From NCBI GenBank assembly GCA_028687335.1, contig JAQUAI010000001.1, forward strand, positions 186,001-250,000: 64,000 bases of DNA, written 5' to 3'. Made by a program: the position numbers and the translations under genes. Below the pieces are notes generated by a model that searched no databases, was not told where the DNA came from, and worked only from the letters and a program-made list of their open reading frames with translations. Below, piece by piece: positions 17,957 through 27,005 of this stretch (position 1 is its first letter; the number at the start of each line of letters is the position of its first letter). Source of the stretch: Gallionella sp. (GTDB taxonomy: Bacteria > Pseudomonadota > Gammaproteobacteria > Burkholderiales > Gallionellaceae).

Positions 17957-19562
17957 GGCTTGTCTCCGCTTGTGTCGCTTTCAATTTAGTGACCACCCAT
18001 TCGCCTTCGCCGCGCTCGACGATCTCGAAGCTGATGGCACTGCCCAGCTTGATGTTGGCCGCCAGCGACGGATTCGTCAGCGCGAAGTCCATGGTCATGG
18101 CGGGCCACTTGAGCGCGGGGATGGGATCGTGGGTGATGCTCACGGTGCCGTCGTCGTTGATAGCTTCGAGTGTGCCTTGGGCTTGATGGCCCACGGGTTT
18201 TTGTGCCGCAGGCGTTGCTGCTCCTCCCCTGACTGGGGAGGGGGTGCTGCGCAGCAGCGGGGTATCCAGCGGCGCACTCCTCCCCGACTCCTCCCTCGCT
18301 CCTCCCCTGAGAAGGGGGGGCTGGGAGGGGAGGGGGTGGGGTACTTCGCTCATTCCACCCAACGCCGCCTTCAGATTACTCTCAGAATCGATGAGGAAGT
18401 TGGCGGCGGTGACGACCTGCTCACCTTCCGTGATGCCGTTCAACACTTCGACATAGTCATTACTGCGACCGCCTAGGGTGACGTTACGCGGCTCGAAGCG
18501 TCCTTCCGCCAATCTCACCAGCACCACTTGTCGCGTGCCGCTGTCGATGACGGCTGAGGTGGGGATGGCTAGCACTTTATTGCCTTTGCCTACGGCTAAC
18601 TGCGCGTTGGCGAACATGGCGGGCTTGAGCATAGCCTTTGGATTCGCGACATGGATACGCACTTGCAGCGTGCGCGTCGCGCTGTTCAAGGTGGGGTAGA
18701 TGAAATCGATTTTGCCGTCGAAGCTGTGCTGTGGATACGCATCAATATCAATTTTTGCCATGCTACCGAGTTGGAGTTGCCCGATCTCTTGTTCGGGTAC
18801 ATCGGCGATGACCCAGACAGTGGAGAGGTCGGCGATCTGATACAACACCTCGCCCGGCATGAAGCGCATGCCTTGCCCGGCTTTTTTCTCCAGTACGATG
18901 CCGGTTTCTTTGGCGTGGTAGCTGATGCGGTTGCCGCTTAGCTTGGCATTGCCGACATCCCAATTTTTCAGGCGTGTGGCACCGGCTTCGGCTAGGCGTT
19001 GCATGCTGTGTCGGGCTTCTTCATCGGCATCTTTCATGGCTGCCAAACCTTGGGCTGCGAGCGACTGTTCGCGCTGTGCCGAGACGAGCTCTGGGCTATA
19101 GGCTTCGAACAGCACTTGTCCTTTGGTGACGAGTTGGCCTGTGGTGTTGACATGCAGGCGTTCCACCCAGCCTTCGAACTTGGGCGCGATGGTGTAGGTG
19201 CGGCGCTCGTCGATCTCTACACGCCCAGTCACACGCAAGGTGCTGTTCAATTCACGCAAGGTCGTCGCTTCGCTCTTCACACCCAGCTTTTGCACCTTGT
19301 CGATGCTGATGTTGATGGAAGAAGTGGCCTGTTCTTCGCCTGAATACACCGCGACGTAGTCCATACCCATCGCATCTTTCTTAGGCACGGGCGAGGTGTC
19401 TGGCAGACCCATCGGGTTGCGGTAGTAGAGGATTTTGTTTTCGATTTTTGTATCAGCACTTGGCACCAGATGCTCGGTGCTGGTTTTTCCATACCAGTAT
19501 CCACTCCCCGCCATTGCGGATAGCAGTGCGGTACTCAGCAGTATTTTGTATGTCTTATTCAT
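17937..19562 (-). CDS. cusB: RND adaptor CusB with C-terminal CusF domain and repeat-derived linker
   Basis: A 541-residue periplasmic adaptor. After an N-terminal anchor comes a heavy-metal-binding segment (KILYYRNPMGLPDTSPVPKK), then barrel-sandwich, hairpin and membrane-proximal regions to ~395. A CusF-like domain with LKWPAMTMDFAL occupies ~460-535. The linker at ~406-448 is a Pro/Leu/Arg/Gly-rich stretch (QPPLLRGGAREESG, TPSPVRGG) encoded by a GC-rich palindromic repeat that also occurs outside genes in this window. The frame is kept, so the insertion is tolerated. It overlaps cusC at the start (4 nt) and cusA at the end (20 nt). Confidence 0.92.
   Translation of the reverse strand: MNKTYKILLSTALLSAMAGSGYWYGKTSTEHLVPSADTKIENKILYYRNPMGLPDTSPVPKKDAMGMDYVAVYSGEEQATSSINISIDKVQKLGVKSEATTLRELNSTLRVTGRVEIDERRTYTIAPKFEGWVERLHVNTTGQLVTKGQVLFEAYSPELVSAQREQSLAAQGLAAMKDADEEARHSMQRLAEAGATRLKNWDVGNAKLSGNRISYHAKETGIVLEKKAGQGMRFMPGEVLYQIADLSTVWVIADVPEQEIGQLQLGSMAKIDIDAYPQHSFDGKIDFIYPTLNSATRTLQVRIHVANPKAMLKPAMFANAQLAVGKGNKVLAIPTSAVIDSGTRQVVLVRLAEGRFEPRNVTLGGRSNDYVEVLNGITEGEQVVTAANFLIDSESNLKAALGGMSEVPHPLPSQPPLLRGGAREESGRSAPLDTPLLRSTPSPVRGGAATPAAQKPVGHQAQGTLEAINDDGTVSITHDPIPALKWPAMTMDFALTNPSLAANIKLGSAISFEIVERGEGEWVVTKLKATQAETSHAEHNH
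18220..18335. repeat. GC-rich palindromic interspersed repeat, copy B, inside cusB
   Basis: It contains nested inverted repeats (CTCCCC-TGACT-GGGGAG and CCCC-TGAGAA-GGGG). It aligns with the intergenic copy at 907-1000 and shares the palindromic style and end of the copy near 44316-44391. It is read in frame as ~40 residues of CusB between the adaptor and the CusF-like domain. Confidence 0.65.
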
Positions 19563-20785
19563 AATGGTTCTCCCAACAAGTTTTCAATATCGGCCAAGCG
19601 AAGTTGCGCATCGGTTTGCGCTTGCAGTTGTTGTTGACGTGCTTTCAATATCTGTTTTTGCGCGTCGATTAACAGGGCAAAGTCGGCCTTTCCCGTTTCA
19701 TATCCGGCCAGTGCAGACTGATAGCCCAGTTCGGCTTGTGGGAGTAAGCGTGTGGCGATGAGTGCTTCAGTACGTCGTGCTGCTTCCAAAGCGGCCACTG
19801 ATTCTGCTAATGCCGATTCAAGTTGATAGCGCAAGGCTTCCTGTTGTGCCGTGGCTGCTGCCACCGTGACTTCTGCTTCGCGCTCTCGGGCGCGGCGCGC
19901 CGACTGTTGCATGGGGATGTTGAATTCAACCATGAGATCCCATTGCCTGACGGTATTGCCCGTTTGTGTGGGTGCAATTCCCAATGTGAAATTCGGATAG
20001 CGATTCAGGTAAGTCAGCTCGCGGTCTTTGTTTGATGCGTGCAGATTTGCTTCCGCAATGCGTAGTTGCGGGCTATTGCCGCGCAGACGTTCCAGCAATG
20101 CTGTTTCATCCAGCTTGGCAGCGGCAGGCAAGGCAGGAAGTTGTGCGGGTTCAGCTAACGGTGCGTTAGCTGGGCGTGCCAGCAAGGCGTTGAGGCGCAC
20201 ATGGTTGTGATGTTGTTCGCTTTGCAGGGTAATCAGTTCGCCGCGCAATTGGGTTATTTCCAGTTGCGCACGGATCACGTCTTGCTGCGCGCCCAAGCCG
20301 TGCGCGTAGCGGGTTTGCGCAATCTGCTCCAGTTGTTCTAGCAAAACTAGGGTTTGCTGGGCCAATTGCGCGCTGCTACTGGTCAAATAACGCATGGCAT
20401 AAGTTTGTTTGATTCGCGTTGCCAATCCAGACCAAACGGAGGCGGCTTCGCCATCAGCTTGCGCAGCCTGAGCTTCTGCCGCGTCATGTTGCGCATCACG
20501 TTTACCAAACCACGGCACAGTTTGCATCAGCAGATAGCGTGTGTTGGTGGTGCGGTTAATGTCCATAAACTCCGTGCGCAAAACCGGATCGGGCAAGGCT
20601 CCGGCTGGTATGACGCGTTGTTGCGCCGCGTCAACGGTAAGGCGGCTGGAGGCTAGTTCGGGATTGTGTTCGCGCGCGTAGTCGAGTAAGCCGCCGAGGT
20701 TGCTGCCCAATGCGGCTTCGGTCGCATAGCAGGGTGCGAGGTTTAGCGTGCATAGCAAGGTAACAAGTAGGGAAAGTCGTTTCAT
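19559..20785 (-). CDS. cusC: TolC-family outer-membrane channel CusC
   Basis: A 408-residue outer-membrane factor of the cus efflux system. It has a Sec signal peptide (LLCTLNLAPCYATEA) and the two duplicated coiled-coil/barrel halves of TolC proteins (LLDYAREHNPELASS, later GYETGKADFALLIDAQKQ). The signal region contains a Cys, but LAPC is a weak lipobox, so acylation as in E. coli CusC is unsure. The ATG at 20785 is used because it starts the signal peptide; an upstream in-frame start adds 18 unrelated residues. First gene of cusCBAF. Confidence 0.9.
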   Translation of the reverse strand: MKRLSLLVTLLCTLNLAPCYATEAALGSNLGGLLDYAREHNPELASSRLTVDAAQQRVIPAGALPDPVLRTEFMDINRTTNTRYLLMQTVPWFGKRDAQHDAAEAQAAQADGEAASVWSGLATRIKQTYAMRYLTSSSAQLAQQTLVLLEQLEQIAQTRYAHGLGAQQDVIRAQLEITQLRGELITLQSEQHHNHVRLNALLARPANAPLAEPAQLPALPAAAKLDETALLERLRGNSPQLRIAEANLHASNKDRELTYLNRYPNFTLGIAPTQTGNTVRQWDLMVEFNIPMQQSARRAREREAEVTVAAATAQQEALRYQLESALAESVAALEAARRTEALIATRLLPQAELGYQSALAGYETGKADFALLIDAQKQILKARQQQLQAQTDAQLRLADIENLLGEPL

Positions 20786-20817
20786 GTTTGTGTCCCGTGA
20801 TGGTGAAATCACAGCGA

Positions 20818-20895
20818 TGGTCGCAAACGACCACCGCACCTAGCGGGACGAAACCGAAACTATGAAAGCAACAGACGGACTCGTCCCGCGTTAGG
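20818..20895 (-). promoter_or_regulatory. Two hairpins in the leader upstream of cusC
   Basis: One hairpin is TGGTCG-CAAA-CGACCA at 20818-20833. The other pairs CCTAGCGGGACGA (20839-20851) with TCGTCCCGCGTTAGG (20881-20895) across a ~29-nt loop and covers the stop codon of the upstream small gene. They could end or attenuate transcription between the His-rich gene and cusC, or be part of metal control. No T-tract follows either. Confidence 0.45.
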
Positions 20896-21274
20896 CGTGA
20901 ACGAGAGGAGGCGGCAGCAGAGGGAGCGTGGTGACAGAGGCAAATGTTTCCAAGGAGTTGGAAACGATGCCGGAGGTAATGCGAATTTCGGGTGTGTGAA
21001 GCGCAGGTACAGAAACATAGGCTGCGCAGGCTAGATGGCAGATGCCGCAATCGGTGCAGGCGGGCGTGGGCACTTCCGCAGCGACGGTGGTGGTGTCGAG
21101 ATGGTGATCATGTGCGTCGGCATGGTTGTGCGTTACTTCGTGTGATGCGACTACCTTATGGCACTCGCCGCTCTGCATTTGCATGGACACCGATGCGGCC
21201 AGCGCGCTGCCCGTGGAAAGCGGGAGCCACAGCAGCATAAGTAACGCGATGAATTGTCGGATCGATTGCTTCAT
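20891..21274 (-). CDS. Small exported His/Cys-rich protein (DUF2946-like)
   Basis: A 127-residue protein starting MKQSIRQF with a signal peptide (LLWLPLSTGSALAASV). The mature part has a His cluster (HEVTHNHADAHDHH) and a Cys-rich motif CTDCGICHLAC, resembling DUF2946 proteins found with metal-resistance genes. A role in periplasmic copper binding is inferred from these residues and from its place directly upstream of cusC. The start at 21274 begins the signal peptide; the longer frame adds ten unrelated residues. Confidence 0.7.
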   Translation of the reverse strand: MKQSIRQFIALLMLLWLPLSTGSALAASVSMQMQSGECHKVVASHEVTHNHADAHDHHLDTTTVAAEVPTPACTDCGICHLACAAYVSVPALHTPEIRITSGIVSNSLETFASVTTLPLLPPPLVHA

Positions 21275-21441
21275 GCATGCAGTGTGGCAAAAGGTTGCGG
21301 ACAAGTCAATTTGGAAAGTGGTGCTGGCTGCGGGGGAAGTTAGTTGGCTTACCGCAAGATATTTTCCGTGATCGGGTTGTGATTCGGTGCTGCTCGCGTT
21401 ACAGTTCAGCCGCTACAAACAATAATAACGAGGGGGCGGCA

Positions 21442-23880
21442 ATGACGATAACGATGATCGCAATCGTGCTGGTCGTATTTCTGGTGTTGGCATTTTTCCG
21501 TGCGTCGGTCATCAGTTGGGTGCTGGCCATTACCGTATCGGTTTTCTTTCTGGCCAGTTATCTGCGCATCACTGATGGGGCGCTGAACGGTATCTATCTT
21601 TCCCTACTGACTTTTTTCGTGCTATTCGGTATTGCACCGGTGCGGCGCATGCTGGTGAGCGGCAATGTCCTGAAATTATTCCGTCGCATCCTGCCGCAAA
21701 TTTCGGCAACCGAGCAAGAAGCGATTGATGCCGGTACGGTGTGGTGGGACGGCGAGTTGTTTAGCGGCGAGCCGGACTGGAATAAATTACTGGCTTTACC
21801 AAAGTGTGGATTACAGCCGCACGAGCAGGCTTTTCTCGACAATGAAGTCGAGCAGTTGTGCGCCATGCTGGACGATTGGGACATTACCCACAACCGTGCC
21901 GATTTACCGCCGCACGTCTGGCAATTCATCCGCGAAAAAGGCTTTTTCGGCATGATTATCCCCAAGCGCTACGGCGGGCTGGAGTTTTCCGCGCAAGCGC
22001 ATTCGGCTGTGGTGGCCAAGGTGGCTTCGCGCAGCGGTACAGCTGCGGTTACGGTAATGGTGCCAAATTCGCTCGGCCCAGCCGAGTTGTTGTTGCATTA
22101 CGGTACTGAGGCGCAAAAAGATCAGTATCTGCAACGTTTGGCGCAAGGCAAAGAAGTGCCGTGTTTTGCTTTGACCGGGCCGTTTGCGGGTTCGGATGCG
22201 GGGGCGATTCCCGACTACGGCATCGTTTGTCACGGCGAGTTTGCTGGTAAGAAAAATGTGCTGGGTGTTCGTCTGACTTGGGAGAAGCGTTACATCACGC
22301 TGGCCCCTTTGGCGACGTTGCTCGGACTGGCTTTCAAACTACATGATCCCGATCATCTGCTGGGAGGCGATGTGAATCGTGGTATTACGCTGGCGCTGAT
22401 TCCGGCTGATACGCCGGGCGTGCAGCTCGGTCGCCGCCACTTCCCGCTCAACTCGGCTTTTCTTAACGGCCCGACGCAGGGTGATGATGTGTTTATTCCG
22501 ATGGATTACATCATTGGCGGCACGTCGCGTGTTGGCCAAGGCTGGCGCATGTTGATGGAATGTCTTGCGGCGGGTCGCTCGATTTCGCTGCCAGCCAGCA
22601 GCATCGGCGGTATGAAAGTGGCCGCGCGCAGTTGCGGTGCTTACGCCCGCGTGCGCAAACAGTTCAAAACGCCTATCGGTAAATTCGAGGGAATCGAAGA
22701 ACCAATGGCGCGTATCGGCGGCCACACTTACATGATTGATGCGGCGCGGCGTTTGACCGCATTGGCAATTGATCTGGGCGAGAAGCCGTCGGTGATTTCC
22801 GCCATCATCAAATATCACGCTACCGAGCGCGGTCGCATCGTTGTCAATGATGCGATGGATATACACGGTGGCAAGGGTATTTGTCTCGGGCCGGATAATT
22901 ACCTTGGCCGTTTTTACCAGCAAGCACCGATTGGTATTACCGTCGAGGGCGCAAATATTCTGACGCGCACCCTGATGATTTTCGGGCAGGGCGCGATCCG
23001 ATCTCATCCCTATGTGCTGAAAGAAGTGGCCGCGACGCGCGAGCCGGATCATCAACGTGCCCTGCATCAGTTCGATGAAGCGTTGTTCGGGCATATCAGT
23101 TTTGCCTTGGGCAATGCGGCGCGCAGTTTTGTGTTTAGCCTTACCGGCGGGCGCGGCATTCCGGTTCCGCACGGACGCGAGACTAGTCGCTACTATCAGC
23201 AGCTCACCCGTTTTTCAGCCGCGTTTGCATTTGCGGCGGATGTTTCGATGGGCGTGCTGGGGGGCACTTTGAAGCGGCGTGAAAAGCTTTCCGCCCGCTT
23301 GGGTGATGTATTGAGTTTGCTGTACTTGTGCTCTGCCACGCTGAAGCGTTTCGAGGATGACGGGCGGCCAGAAGCAGATTTGCCGCTGTTGGATTGGGCG
23401 ATGCAGGACGCGCTGTACAAAATTCAGCAAGCCCTGCAAGGCGTGGTCGCCAATTTCCCATTCCTGTTGATGCGCGGCGTATTGTCGGCATTGATCTTTC
23501 CGCTGGGTGCGCGACTGTCACCGCCGTCTGATCAGCTTGGTCATCAAGTGTCGGCGCTAATGATGCAGCCGGGCGCGGCACGTGACCGTTTGACGGACGG
23601 GATATATTTGCCGCGCGACGAGCAAGATGCCTTGGGTGCACTGGAAGCTGCGCTTACCAGCACATTGCAATGCGAGCCTTTACTGGCGGTGGTCGAACAA
23701 GCACGCAAAGATGGCAAGCTGACAATGCCGGACGAGTTTCGGCGTCTTGCCGAAGCACGCGACAAAGGGATTGTTACGGCTGGGCAGGCGACGCAGTTGG
23801 AGCGTGATTACGCGCTGCGTCGCAAGGTCATTATGGTGGACGATTTTTCGTCTGCGGAGTTGGCGGTGAAGTACGAGTAG
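21442..23880 (+). CDS. fadE: Acyl-CoA dehydrogenase, FadE type
   Basis: An 812-residue FAD enzyme for the first step of beta-oxidation (acyl-CoA to trans-2-enoyl-CoA). Length matches E. coli FadE (814), and the protein has the same hydrophobic N-terminus (membrane segments ~3-25 and ~30-50), an acyl-CoA dehydrogenase core (~120-500; LTGPFAGSDAG, then YHATERGRIVVNDAMDIHGGKG) and an extended C-terminal domain. The ATG begins MTITMIAIVL; the open frame upstream is not family-like. It is first of a fatty-acid degradation cluster and divergent from the cus region. Confidence 0.93.
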   Translation: MTITMIAIVLVVFLVLAFFRASVISWVLAITVSVFFLASYLRITDGALNGIYLSLLTFFVLFGIAPVRRMLVSGNVLKLFRRILPQISATEQEAIDAGTVWWDGELFSGEPDWNKLLALPKCGLQPHEQAFLDNEVEQLCAMLDDWDITHNRADLPPHVWQFIREKGFFGMIIPKRYGGLEFSAQAHSAVVAKVASRSGTAAVTVMVPNSLGPAELLLHYGTEAQKDQYLQRLAQGKEVPCFALTGPFAGSDAGAIPDYGIVCHGEFAGKKNVLGVRLTWEKRYITLAPLATLLGLAFKLHDPDHLLGGDVNRGITLALIPADTPGVQLGRRHFPLNSAFLNGPTQGDDVFIPMDYIIGGTSRVGQGWRMLMECLAAGRSISLPASSIGGMKVAARSCGAYARVRKQFKTPIGKFEGIEEPMARIGGHTYMIDAARRLTALAIDLGEKPSVISAIIKYHATERGRIVVNDAMDIHGGKGICLGPDNYLGRFYQQAPIGITVEGANILTRTLMIFGQGAIRSHPYVLKEVAATREPDHQRALHQFDEALFGHISFALGNAARSFVFSLTGGRGIPVPHGRETSRYYQQLTRFSAAFAFAADVSMGVLGGTLKRREKLSARLGDVLSLLYLCSATLKRFEDDGRPEADLPLLDWAMQDALYKIQQALQGVVANFPFLLMRGVLSALIFPLGARLSPPSDQLGHQVSALMMQPGAARDRLTDGIYLPRDEQDALGALEAALTSTLQCEPLLAVVEQARKDGKLTMPDEFRRLAEARDKGIVTAGQATQLERDYALRRKVIMVDDFSSAELAVKYE

Positions 23881-23898
23881 TTTTGATCCGGGGGTGAT

Positions 23899-24717
23899 GT
23901 GAATAATCTGGCTGGAAAAACAATTTTTATTACCGGGTCGAGCAGGGGTATCGGGCGCGAGATTGCTTTGCGGTGCGCGCGCGATGGCGCCAATGTGGTG
24001 ATTATCGGCAAAACCGATTCCCCTCATCCGAAGCTACCCGGCACGATCCACACGGTTGTACAAGAAGTCGTCGAAGCCGGTGGGCAGGCGCTGGCGTTGC
24101 AGTTGGATGTACGCAACGAACAGGATATTTTGAAAGTGGTGGCGCAAGCGGCAGCGCATTTTGGCGGCATTGATGTGTTAGTGAATAACGCCAGCGCGAT
24201 CTATCTCACACCTACCGCGCAGACTCCCTCCCGACGGCTGGACTTGATGTGGGAAGTGAATACCAGAGCGACTTTTCTGGTGTCGCAAGCCTGCATTCCT
24301 TACCTCAAGCAGGCGGACAATCCGCATATTCTGACGCTCTCGCCGCCATTGAACTTGGATGAAAAGTGGTTCGCACCACATCTTGCTTACACGCTTTCGA
24401 AATACGGCATGAGCATGTGCATGCTGGGCATGGCGCGCGAATTTGCTGTTAATCGTATCGCCTGCAACAGCCTGTGGCCGCGTACCACGATTGCGACGGC
24501 AGCCATTGAATTTAATTTCCCCGAAGCCATTCTGCGTGCTTCGCGCCGTCCCGCCATTGTTGCGGATGCGGCTTATGCCATCCTGCGGCGAGATAGCGCG
24601 ACATGCACCGGCAATTTTTTTATCGACGAAGACGTGCTGCGCGCCGAGGGCGTGACTGACTTTTCCGGCTATGCGGTGAATCCCGACAGCGAACTGTTTA
24701 CTGATTTGTTTTTGTAG
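23899..24717 (+). CDS. Short-chain dehydrogenase, HSDL2-like
   Basis: A 272-residue NAD(P)-dependent oxidoreductase. TGSSRGIG is the nucleotide site, NNAS the structural motif, and YTLSK carries the catalytic Tyr and Lys. The stretch HILTLSPPLNLDEKWF is characteristic of the HSDL2-like subgroup, linked to lipid metabolism. It starts at GTG 18 nt after fadE. The likely substrate is a hydroxy- or keto-acyl chain, inferred from context. Confidence 0.87.
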   Translation: MNNLAGKTIFITGSSRGIGREIALRCARDGANVVIIGKTDSPHPKLPGTIHTVVQEVVEAGGQALALQLDVRNEQDILKVVAQAAAHFGGIDVLVNNASAIYLTPTAQTPSRRLDLMWEVNTRATFLVSQACIPYLKQADNPHILTLSPPLNLDEKWFAPHLAYTLSKYGMSMCMLGMAREFAVNRIACNSLWPRTTIATAAIEFNFPEAILRASRRPAIVADAAYAILRRDSATCTGNFFIDEDVLRAEGVTDFSGYAVNPDSELFTDLFL

Positions 24718-24727
24718 GGGGGAAGGT

Positions 24728-26527
24728 ATGGGAGAGATTGCATTGGATGTAATTGCACCGCAGCAGGCGGGCACCTTGCACGGTTTATTCATCGAGCGCA
24801 CAAAGCGCACACCGGACAAAATTGCCTATCGCCACTACATGCAAAATCGGTGGCGCGATTTTACTTGGGGCGAGATGAGTGGGCACGTCGCGCGCTGGCA
24901 GTCGGCGTTGGCCGAGCTTGGGTTGCAACCGGGTGATCGTGTCGCCATCATGCTGCGCAACTGTCCGCAATGGATGATGTTCGATCAGGCCGCGATGTCG
25001 CTTGGGCTGGTAGTTGTACCGCTGTACACCGTGGATAGACCCGACAACATTGCCTACATCATTAACGATGCCGGTGTGAAAGTGCTGCTGTTTGAGAACG
25101 AGGAGCAATGGCAAGCACTAAGCACGGTGCGTAATCAACTCACCAGCATTGTGCGCTTTGTCAGCATCGAGCTAATTCGCGCCGAGCACGAGCCGCGTCT
25201 GATTGCAGCGGATACATTTTTGCCGCCGTTCGCCGAGTTGCAGCCCGCGCTGCCGTGCCCGATGAATGCACTGGCCAGCATTATTTACACCTCGGGGACA
25301 ACGGGCAAACCTAAAGGCGTGATGCTAAGCCACGCCAATATGCTGAGTAATGCCCATGCCGCGCTGGATACTTTTGTTATGCGCGGAGATGATTTACTGC
25401 TGTCATTCCTCCCGCTGTCGCATACCTTTGAGCGCACCTGCGGTTATTACTTGTCGGTGATGGTCGGTGCGACGGTGGCTTTTGCCCGTTCCATTCCGCA
25501 ATTGTCGGAGGATTTGCAATTCATCCGCCCGACCATTCTGATTTCTGTGCCGCGCATTTACGAGCGTGTGTATGGCGCAATTCGTGCCAAGTTGGATGAG
25601 GGTTCACCGTTGAAGCGCAAGCTTTTCAATTTGGCCGTCGAAGTGGGGTGGGCGCGATTTTTGCGCGATCAGGGGCGCGGTGAATGGAAGCCTTCGTTCC
25701 TGCTGTGGCCGTTATTGAATAAGTTAGTGGCGCAAAAAGTGTTGGATCGTCTCGGTGGCCGATTGCGTACTGCCGTTAGCGGTGGCGCGGCACTGGCACC
25801 GGAGATTTCGCGCATGTTCGTTGGCCTCGGACTGCCCGTTGTACAAGGTTACGGCCTGACCGAAACCAGCCCGATCATCACTGGCAACAAGCTGGAGTGC
25901 AATTTCCCCGACAGCGTCGGACAGCCGATACGCGATGTGCAGATCAAGCTGGGCGAGCAGAATGCGCTGCTGGTCAAAGGGCCGAATGTGATGATGGGTT
26001 ATTGGAATAATCAGGAAGCCACAACAGCTATCTTTGATGCCGATGGCTGGCTTAATACCGGCGATGTGGCGCACATTAGCGATACTGGGCATGTCTATAT
26101 CACTGGCCGTATCAAAGAAATTATCGTCATGTCCAACGGCGAAAAAATTCCTCCGACGGATATGGAGATTGCCATTCTGCACGACCCGCTGATCGACCAG
26201 ATCATGATCTTTGGCGAAGCGCATCCGTATCTGGTGGCGGTTGCCGTAGTGAATCCTGAAATTTGGCAACACTTCGCGCAAGAAGTCGGCATTCGCCCTG
26301 AGATGGATGAGGCACTTAACGATAGTCGGGTTGAGGCTAAAGTGCTGCGCCGAATCGCCCGCAATTTGCGCGGCTTTCCAGGCTATGCCAAGGTCAATCG
26401 CGTTTATCTGATGCGCGAACCATGGAGTATCGACAACGGTCTGCTGACTCCGACACTAAAAATCAAGCGCAACGAAATCGCCAAGTATTTTGATGCGCAA
26501 ATCAAAATGCTTTACGAGGGACACTGA
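24728..26527 (+). CDS. Long-chain acyl-CoA synthetase (AMP-forming)
   Basis: A 599-residue AMP-forming ligase that activates free fatty acids with ATP and CoA. The P-loop-like motif is YTSGTTGKPKGVMLSH, followed by YGLTETSP (A5), TGDVAHI (A7) and GRIKEIIVMSNGEKIPP (A8). The size and motifs fit the FAA1/FadD15-like group rather than the shorter E. coli FadD. It begins 10 nt after the SDR gene, in the same operon. Probably membrane-associated from the cytosolic side. Confidence 0.92.
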   Translation: MGEIALDVIAPQQAGTLHGLFIERTKRTPDKIAYRHYMQNRWRDFTWGEMSGHVARWQSALAELGLQPGDRVAIMLRNCPQWMMFDQAAMSLGLVVVPLYTVDRPDNIAYIINDAGVKVLLFENEEQWQALSTVRNQLTSIVRFVSIELIRAEHEPRLIAADTFLPPFAELQPALPCPMNALASIIYTSGTTGKPKGVMLSHANMLSNAHAALDTFVMRGDDLLLSFLPLSHTFERTCGYYLSVMVGATVAFARSIPQLSEDLQFIRPTILISVPRIYERVYGAIRAKLDEGSPLKRKLFNLAVEVGWARFLRDQGRGEWKPSFLLWPLLNKLVAQKVLDRLGGRLRTAVSGGAALAPEISRMFVGLGLPVVQGYGLTETSPIITGNKLECNFPDSVGQPIRDVQIKLGEQNALLVKGPNVMMGYWNNQEATTAIFDADGWLNTGDVAHISDTGHVYITGRIKEIIVMSNGEKIPPTDMEIAILHDPLIDQIMIFGEAHPYLVAVAVVNPEIWQHFAQEVGIRPEMDEALNDSRVEAKVLRRIARNLRGFPGYAKVNRVYLMREPWSIDNGLLTPTLKIKRNEIAKYFDAQIKMLYEGH

Positions 26528-26528
26528 T

Positions 26529-26930
26529 ATGACGCATCAATTAACTACGACGCTGCCCAACCGCGAACCGACTATCCGCGTCGCGGCTATGCCGTCTGAT
26601 GCTAATTACACTGGTGACATCTTCGGTGGCTGGTTGATGGGGCAAGTAGACATCGCTGGCAGTGTGCCCGCTGTGCATCGCGCCAAGGGGAGGGTGGCGA
26701 CCGTTGCAGTCAACTCTTTCGTATTTAAACAACCGATTTTTGTTGGCGATCTGGTCAGTTTTTATACGCACATCGTCAAAGTTGGGCGCACCTCAATCAC
26801 GGTTAATGTCGAAGTGTATGTGCAGCGCAATCCTGAAAAACCAACATGCCTGAAAGTCACCGAGGCTACGTTAACTTATGTCGCGGTGGACGAGAATCGC
26901 AAGCCGCGTGTTGTGCCAGAAATAGAATAG
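26529..26930 (+). CDS. yciA: Acyl-CoA thioesterase, YciA family
   Basis: A 133-residue hotdog-fold thioesterase that hydrolyses acyl-CoA. The motif ANYTGDIFGGWLMGQVDIAG carries the catalytic Asp region. Length matches E. coli YciA (132). The ATG at 26529 comes one base after the stop of the acyl-CoA synthetase gene; an upstream in-frame start would overlap it by 13 codons. Its place in the cluster suggests release of stalled or excess acyl-CoA. Confidence 0.9.
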   Translation: MTHQLTTTLPNREPTIRVAAMPSDANYTGDIFGGWLMGQVDIAGSVPAVHRAKGRVATVAVNSFVFKQPIFVGDLVSFYTHIVKVGRTSITVNVEVYVQRNPEKPTCLKVTEATLTYVAVDENRKPRVVPEIE

Positions 26931-27005
26931 GGGCATGATTGTCCAGCAGTTTTGTGGTGCGTGATTTGGCTAGGCAGTAACTAAAACTAAGGGAGATAAA
27001 AAAAG

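Noticed and set aside
22339-23172. 277-codon open frame on the minus strand within fadE
   Set aside because: It is antisense to the acyl-CoA dehydrogenase core and has no protein family features.
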